Assembly: GCF_013365535.1 (NCBI RefSeq)
Contig: NZ_CP053590.1
Span: forward strand, 4,826,501-4,890,500
Source: Aquimarina sp. TRL1
GTDB taxonomy: Bacteria > Bacteroidota > Bacteroidia > Flavobacteriales > Flavobacteriaceae
Length of the DNA stretch: 64,000 nucleotides
Direction of reading: 5' to 3'
The notes under the pieces were generated by a model. It had not been told where the DNA came from. It was given only the letters and a program-made list of their open reading frames with translations, and made no database searches. This document shows positions 60,083 to 64,000 of the stretch, one piece after another; positions within the stretch are counted from its first letter, which is position 1, and each line of letters starts with the position of its first letter. The position numbers and the translations under genes are program-made.

Positions 60083-61286
60083 AAAAAACATACATTATAG
60101 TACTATAGCAATTAATTTCAGAACATTGTACGGGAAGCTTTTCGCTTCCCTTTATAAACAATTTAATACGATTCCTGTTTATTACATCGAGGAGGCGATT
60201 CAGAATGCGTTTTACAAAGCATTAAAAAGCTGGAAACACAATGCAATACCTAAACAACCGGAGAATTGGTTTTTTATCGTCGCCAAAAACGATTTATTAA
60301 ATCAACTAAAAAAAACTACCTATGCGATTGCTGATAAAACTCTTTCTACAGATACAGAACAAGAAATTGAAACGACCAAAGATCTCCGCTTAGAAACCTT
60401 ATTATATTTTGCTTCTCTACCTTTCATTTCTCCTGAATCCAAGTTGCTGTTTATTCTCAAAAATCTTTTTGGGTTGCATGTAAAAGAAATTAGTTCCTGT
60501 ACATTAATTGAGCAGGAGACCATATACAAGCGTATTAGCAGAACTAAAAAGAAAATTCAGCAACAAAAATTGCAAAATCCTTTAACTGTTGTTCGTCTTA
60601 CTCCAGAAACACTTGCTGTCACAGAAGAGATATTATACGCGGTATTTAATCTAGGCTTTGACTCCATACATGAAAAAAACGAAGAACTGGTTAATGAAGA
60701 CCTATGTTTAGATGCGATGGCTCTATTAAAAAAACTACTAGAAAAAACGAAAGAAACTTCTACCAGAAACCTGTTTAGTTTATTCTGTTTTCACATTGCT
60801 CGCTTACAAACAAAACAGGCCAATAATATACCTATTCCTTTTTTTAAACAAGAACGGAGTCAATGGGATCAACGTTTTATTCACTTGGGGTTTCAATACC
60901 TCAATAAACCTCAAAAACTCACCAAGTTTTATATAGAGGTCGTAATGATCAGTAATCATATGACCACTCCCCGTTTTGATCATGCATATTGGGAAGACAT
61001 TACGTATTACTATCGATTACTTACCGATATCACAACTTCTCCTATCCCTAAAATCAACCTATGTTATTGTCTTCATAAAATCAATAAAACGGAGGAAGCT
61101 ATACAAATACTTAACAACATCAAACATCAACTCCCCAAAAATCACCTTTATTACACTTTGGTTTATGCAGAATTGGTCAAAGACACATCTCCTAAAACTA
61201 CCTCTTCTTTATTACATACATTACTGGAAACACTTCCGCAATCATTTAGAAAAAAATATATTCTGGAGCAGCTACTGTCTGAGTAA
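60072..61286 (+). CDS. ECF-type sigma factor of the YCII-associated group
   Basis: A 404-residue protein: an N-terminal sigma-70 region (KQFNTIPVYYIEEAIQNAFY, PENWFFIVAKNDLLNQLKKT) and region 4 (KLLFILKNLFGLHVKEISSC, EQETIYKRISRTKKKIQQQK), followed by a long helical C-terminal domain of about 220 residues with TPR-like repeats (INKTEEAIQILNNIKHQLPK). This extended C-terminus is the mark of the ECF group linked to YCII proteins. I start at 60072 (MMPKKN), because an upstream start at 60003 would overlap the YCII gene by 80 bases. The 11-base overlap implies coupled translation. Confidence 0.88.
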   Translation: MMPKKNIHYSTIAINFRTLYGKLFASLYKQFNTIPVYYIEEAIQNAFYKALKSWKHNAIPKQPENWFFIVAKNDLLNQLKKTTYAIADKTLSTDTEQEIETTKDLRLETLLYFASLPFISPESKLLFILKNLFGLHVKEISSCTLIEQETIYKRISRTKKKIQQQKLQNPLTVVRLTPETLAVTEEILYAVFNLGFDSIHEKNEELVNEDLCLDAMALLKKLLEKTKETSTRNLFSLFCFHIARLQTKQANNIPIPFFKQERSQWDQRFIHLGFQYLNKPQKLTKFYIEVVMISNHMTTPRFDHAYWEDITYYYRLLTDITTSPIPKINLCYCLHKINKTEEAIQILNNIKHQLPKNHLYYTLVYAELVKDTSPKTTSSLLHTLLETLPQSFRKKYILEQLLSE

Positions 61287-61361
61287 AAATAAATTCTCGA
61301 CAATTCTCATTTTTTATTTTGTTACGCTAAACCCTTTGAATAAAAATGTGAAATCCTGAAG

Positions 61362-61369
61362 TATTTTTG
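61362..61369 (+). promoter_or_regulatory. -7 box for the DUF7079-like gene
   Basis: TATTTTTG matches TAnnTTTG; a TTTG at 61335-61338 could be the -33 element. The predicted start of transcription falls almost on the TTG start codon. Confidence 0.45.
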
Positions 61370-61375
61370 TGATAT

Positions 61376-61783
61376 TTGCAAAAAAAGCTCATTAAAACAA
61401 AACAATTACATACAAAGGGGGATCATATACTTGCGGTAAGAAAGCACGTATGGTATATCTTATCTCAGAGTTATCTGGATACGGCTATTGACATTTCTGA
61501 TATTATATATATGGGAAATGAACTGGCTAAAAGTAATCTTTCGATTTCCCAAATAAGAGACATTGACCGTTATGAGGTCCTTCCTGTATTAAAATACAAT
61601 CTGATTTCTCCTGCCGGAGTATGGACTGATTTTGATAAAGAGTGGCTTTTTAAAGAATGTCATAAGATGTACACAAAAAGAAATCATTGGTCACATCGGT
61701 TAAAAACCGGTACTTATAACTTCTTTTTTTACAAGCATTTCCGAAAAAAATTCTGGACAAGATTAGAAGAGCACATCCATTAA
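61376..61783 (+). CDS. DUF7079-like small protein
   Basis: A 135-residue soluble protein. The segment LSQSYLDTAIDISDIIYMGN followed by ELAKSNLSISQIRDIDRYEV and LPVLKYNLISPAGVWTDFD resembles the DUF7079 family, known only as a conserved protein of unknown function. The frame starts with TTG at 61376; no in-frame ATG occurs before residue 47, so the start is non-ATG. The C-terminal 40 residues are basic and aromatic (HRLKTGTYNFFFYKHFRKKF). It converges with the NiCoT-type gene with three bases between stops. Confidence 0.6.
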   Translation: MQKKLIKTKQLHTKGDHILAVRKHVWYILSQSYLDTAIDISDIIYMGNELAKSNLSISQIRDIDRYEVLPVLKYNLISPAGVWTDFDKEWLFKECHKMYTKRNHWSHRLKTGTYNFFFYKHFRKKFWTRLEEHIH

Positions 61784-61786
61784 TAT

Positions 61787-62500
61787 TTAATGTGACATCA
61801 CATTATACATTACTAATAAACCTGCCAGTATCGAAATAATTCCTATAACTCCATTCATCCATTTAAAAATAGAGATATTTCGTTCGATAAATCGGCTCAT
61901 TGCAAAAATTAATACATAACTATATACTCCCATTGCCAAAATCACTCCGACAGATTCTACAATTAAGATTAATATTGCATCTGATATCGTTTCTGCTCCA
62001 ATAATAAGAGCAGAAGTCAATGCTCCTCCAGTACCAGCTAATCCATGCAACATTCCTACCCAGAAAGATCGGTTGATTGGGTTCATAGCTATCTCTTCTC
62101 CTGATTTTCCATGAAGGTGGATTGGGTTTCCTGCTACATGGTCATGGGCTTCTATTTTCTTATGATCCGCCATCATATCATTAATTTTATGATTTCTACG
62201 GATAGCCATTATTCCCAGCCATATCATAATCGGACCTACTGAGACCTCTGCCCAAAAAGAAATATTTTCTACAAAGGCTAATAATGCCGAGCGAAACAAC
62301 AAAGCTATTCCTCCAAATAATAATAAGGTAACTGAATGTCCCATCGCCCACTGAGAGGCCGTCATCACAGTTTTAAAAGTGACTTTCTTTTTTTGGATTG
62401 CATTTTCTGCCGCCAATACTGATACTGCCGACATATGATCAGGTTCGAAAGAGTGTAAAATACCCGCTATAAGTGGGCGTGTCAGGTTCATTATATTCAT
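61787..62500 (-). CDS. NiCoT-like nickel/cobalt transporter
   Basis: A 237-residue inner-membrane protein with six or so helices. The signature HX4DH of nickel/cobalt transporters is present at His16 to His22 (LHSFEPDH), and a His-rich cytoplasmic loop (KKIEAHDHVAGNPIHLHGKS) follows at about 115-135. Since its start overlaps the cbiD stop by four bases (ATGA), cobalt supply for cobalamin synthesis is the likely role. Import is usual for HX4DH proteins, though some relatives (RcnA, sulfite exporters) export; the sequence does not settle direction. Confidence 0.8.
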   Translation of the reverse strand: MNIMNLTRPLIAGILHSFEPDHMSAVSVLAAENAIQKKKVTFKTVMTASQWAMGHSVTLLLFGGIALLFRSALLAFVENISFWAEVSVGPIMIWLGIMAIRRNHKINDMMADHKKIEAHDHVAGNPIHLHGKSGEEIAMNPINRSFWVGMLHGLAGTGGALTSALIIGAETISDAILILIVESVGVILAMGVYSYVLIFAMSRFIERNISIFKWMNGVIGIISILAGLLVMYNVMSH

Positions 62501-63594
62501 ATACTATACGGTATGTGTGTTCCCTCTGCATTGATCAGGTAGATCGACAACTTTATATTTGGTGCCAGTTGTATGCAATGGTTATAACACTTTTGTAATA
62601 ATAATTGATAAAATTTTTCACAGCTCGTAAAAGTAAAAATTTCCTGTAGACGACCTGCCATATTTAACATTAAAACTTTTTTTGCAATTTCTTCCTCATA
62701 TGCTGCTTCTATAGCCAATTCGTAGATGAATTTTTTGTCCCAGGAGGTTTTCCCACTATGTGTATTGAGTTGTCCCTGAGCTAATTTTGCCGCTTTTCCA
62801 AGCATAATCCCCATATAAACAGTCTTTATTTCAGGTGACGAATTGATTTTTTCAAAAGTTTCTCTTATCCAGTTTCCATAATGGATACAAGCATAACTTT
62901 CTATAGTTGGAAAAATTGATTTTAACATTTTTTCACTTCTTGCTCCTGAGTTAATTAATAAAGTGGTTGCATTATTTGCTACTGCAACATCAATCCCCTG
63001 TTCTATACTGGCAATATAGGAGGATGCTGAGAAAGGAGTAACAATTCCTGAAGTCCCTAGAATAGAAATTCCTTTTAGGATTCCCAATCGGCTATTCAGT
63101 GTTCTCTTGGCTATTTTTTCTCCATCTTTAACACCTACTGTAATGGTTACTCCATATGCTGTTAACTGATAATCCGATAAGATTTTTTTACAGACAGTTT
63201 CCATCATTCTCCGAGGAACCGGATTAATTGCCGGTTCTCCGATCGCGATTTCCAAACCTGGTAATGTCACAATCCCAACACCTTCTCCTCTTCTGAAAAT
63301 GATCTCTCTTTCTTCGTTTAATTCGACTGTTACCTGAATTGTCGCTAAATGAGTTACATCCGGATCATCTCCTGCATCTTTTATCGTACTACAAGAAGCC
63401 TGCGCTTTATCAATGGTAAAATTCGTAAGATAAAAAGCTGCTACTTCCCCTACCGGTAATTCAATAGTAATTTTCTCTACGGGCTGTTGTGTAACCAGTC
63501 CTAATAAAGCTGCTTTGGTACAGGCAGTAGCACATGCTCCTGTGGTATACCCTCTTCGGAGAGGCCGGTCTGGTATGTCTCGTAATTCACTCAA
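62497..63594 (-). CDS. cbiD: Cobalt-precorrin-5B C1-methyltransferase
   Basis: A 365-residue enzyme of cobalamin synthesis by the oxygen-independent route; it adds a methyl at C1 of cobalt-precorrin-5B using S-adenosylmethionine. The family opening RPLRRGYTTGACATACTKAA, then GDDPDVTHLATIQV and NPVPRRMMETVCKKIL identify it, and LLINSGARSEKMLKSIFPTI is a later signature. The frame begins at TTG 63594, which overlaps the cbiJ stop (TTGA); no ATG is available. Overlaps on both sides show a tightly packed cobalamin operon. Confidence 0.9.
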   Translation of the reverse strand: MSELRDIPDRPLRRGYTTGACATACTKAALLGLVTQQPVEKITIELPVGEVAAFYLTNFTIDKAQASCSTIKDAGDDPDVTHLATIQVTVELNEEREIIFRRGEGVGIVTLPGLEIAIGEPAINPVPRRMMETVCKKILSDYQLTAYGVTITVGVKDGEKIAKRTLNSRLGILKGISILGTSGIVTPFSASSYIASIEQGIDVAVANNATTLLINSGARSEKMLKSIFPTIESYACIHYGNWIRETFEKINSSPEIKTVYMGIMLGKAAKLAQGQLNTHSGKTSWDKKFIYELAIEAAYEEEIAKKVLMLNMAGRLQEIFTFTSCEKFYQLLLQKCYNHCIQLAPNIKLSIYLINAEGTHIPYSI

Positions 63595-64000
63595 CTGTAC
63601 TGCTTACTCATTAACTTTATTAGTTCCTGTTTTTTGGTTATACGAATATATCGATCTGATAGTATTGGGCGCTCCAGAATTACAATAGGAATTGCACACT
63701 CAACAGCTGCTTTAATTTTATCGTATAACCTTCCTGAACTACCACTTTCTTTTGTAAATATTACTTCAGGATTTATATCCCGAAATAACTTCTTTTCTTC
63801 TATTACAGATTGCGGATATCCATATATTAATTGGGTTTCAGGAAACCCTGAAGCCAGGGCTATATTCCTGGAAGAATCCCTGTCTAAAATACGAAACCAG
63901 GTTTTATTCTCTTCCCAATATCTCTTCAAATGGGAAATCGTTTGTACTCCTGATAATGCCAGCATGGATGTATATCCTAGGTTTTCTAACAACTGTAGTA
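63591..64000 (-). CDS. cbiJ: Precorrin-6A/cobalt-precorrin-6A reductase, partial
   Basis: C-terminal 136 codons of a CobK/CbiJ-type reductase, which uses NADPH to reduce the corrin ring at precorrin-6A. The frame is open to the right edge of the window, so the N-terminus lies outside. Recognisable parts are WFRILDRDSSRNIALASGFP, VIFTKESGSSGRLYDKIKAA and VECAIPIVILERP. It overlaps cbiD by four bases and belongs to the same operon, upstream of cbiD. Confidence 0.85.
   Translation of the reverse strand, partial: LQLLENLGYTSMLALSGVQTISHLKRYWEENKTWFRILDRDSSRNIALASGFPETQLIYGYPQSVIEEKKLFRDINPEVIFTKESGSSGRLYDKIKAAVECAIPIVILERPILSDRYIRITKKQELIKLMSKQYS

Overview
The window is AT-rich DNA from a member of the Bacteroidota, most likely a marine flavobacterium of the Flavobacteriaceae (Aquimarina-like). 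Evidence: two secreted enzymes with type IX secretion sorting domains, TonB receptors with carboxypeptidase-regulatory N-termini, Bacteroidota-type Hcp (TssD), LytS/LytTR pairs, a zeaxanthin-type carotenoid operon, 2TM-domain and LETM1-related proteins, and several TAnnTTTG promoter boxes. No rRNA, tRNA, CRISPR array, phage or intact insertion sequence was seen.

Layout. 0-1.1 kb: 5' part of a ChlI/ChlD-type chelatase gene, cut by the window edge. 1.2-7.7 kb: the accessory locus of greatest interest. It has one intact gene for an Hcp/TssD-metzincin fusion, probably a type VI secretion effector, followed by six related lipoprotein genes that are probable immunity proteins. Three broken effector pieces lie among and beyond them. 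The lipoprotein genes are mosaics: different N-terminal and C-terminal modules are joined through a nearly invariant central segment of about 75 bp. 8-17 kb: hairpin-rich intergenic DNA, a DUF1624 membrane protein, two copies of a 161-bp inverted-repeat-bounded element (a third, shrunken copy lies near 17.1 kb), two tandem NIS siderophore synthetases and small genes. 17-25 kb: two large secreted proteins (metallophosphoesterase and M36 fungalysin). 25-34 kb: an exported superoxide dismutase, a LETM1-related protein, an ECF sigma pair, the carotenoid operon crtI-crtB-crtZ-crtY preceded by a CarH-type B12 photoreceptor gene, and an NDH-2. 34-54 kb: TonB receptors, a LytS kinase with 2TM proteins and a LytTR regulator, an AAA/VWA pair and a second LytS/LytTR pair. 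53-61 kb: S41 peptidase, Lrp-DAP ammonia-lyase-LysE cluster, and a YCII/ECF pair. 61.8-64 kb: NiCoT-type transporter, cbiD and partial cbiJ of cobalamin synthesis.

How the genes work together. The effector stop and the first lipoprotein start are one base apart, and later lipoprotein genes overlap by 11 bases, so the toxin and its protectors are probably made from one transcript with coupled translation. The lipoproteins combine a YwqK/MORN-like centre with a PepSY-like C-terminus, a fold known elsewhere for inhibiting metallopeptidases, which fits a metzincin toxin. In the carotenoid region the regulator keeps the CarH W-x9-EH and E-x-H-x-x-G motifs. Three copies of a 14-bp motif lie exactly upstream of the regulator gene and crtI, suggesting B12-dependent light control. 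The cobalamin genes at the two ends suggest that the cell makes the cofactor this switch needs.
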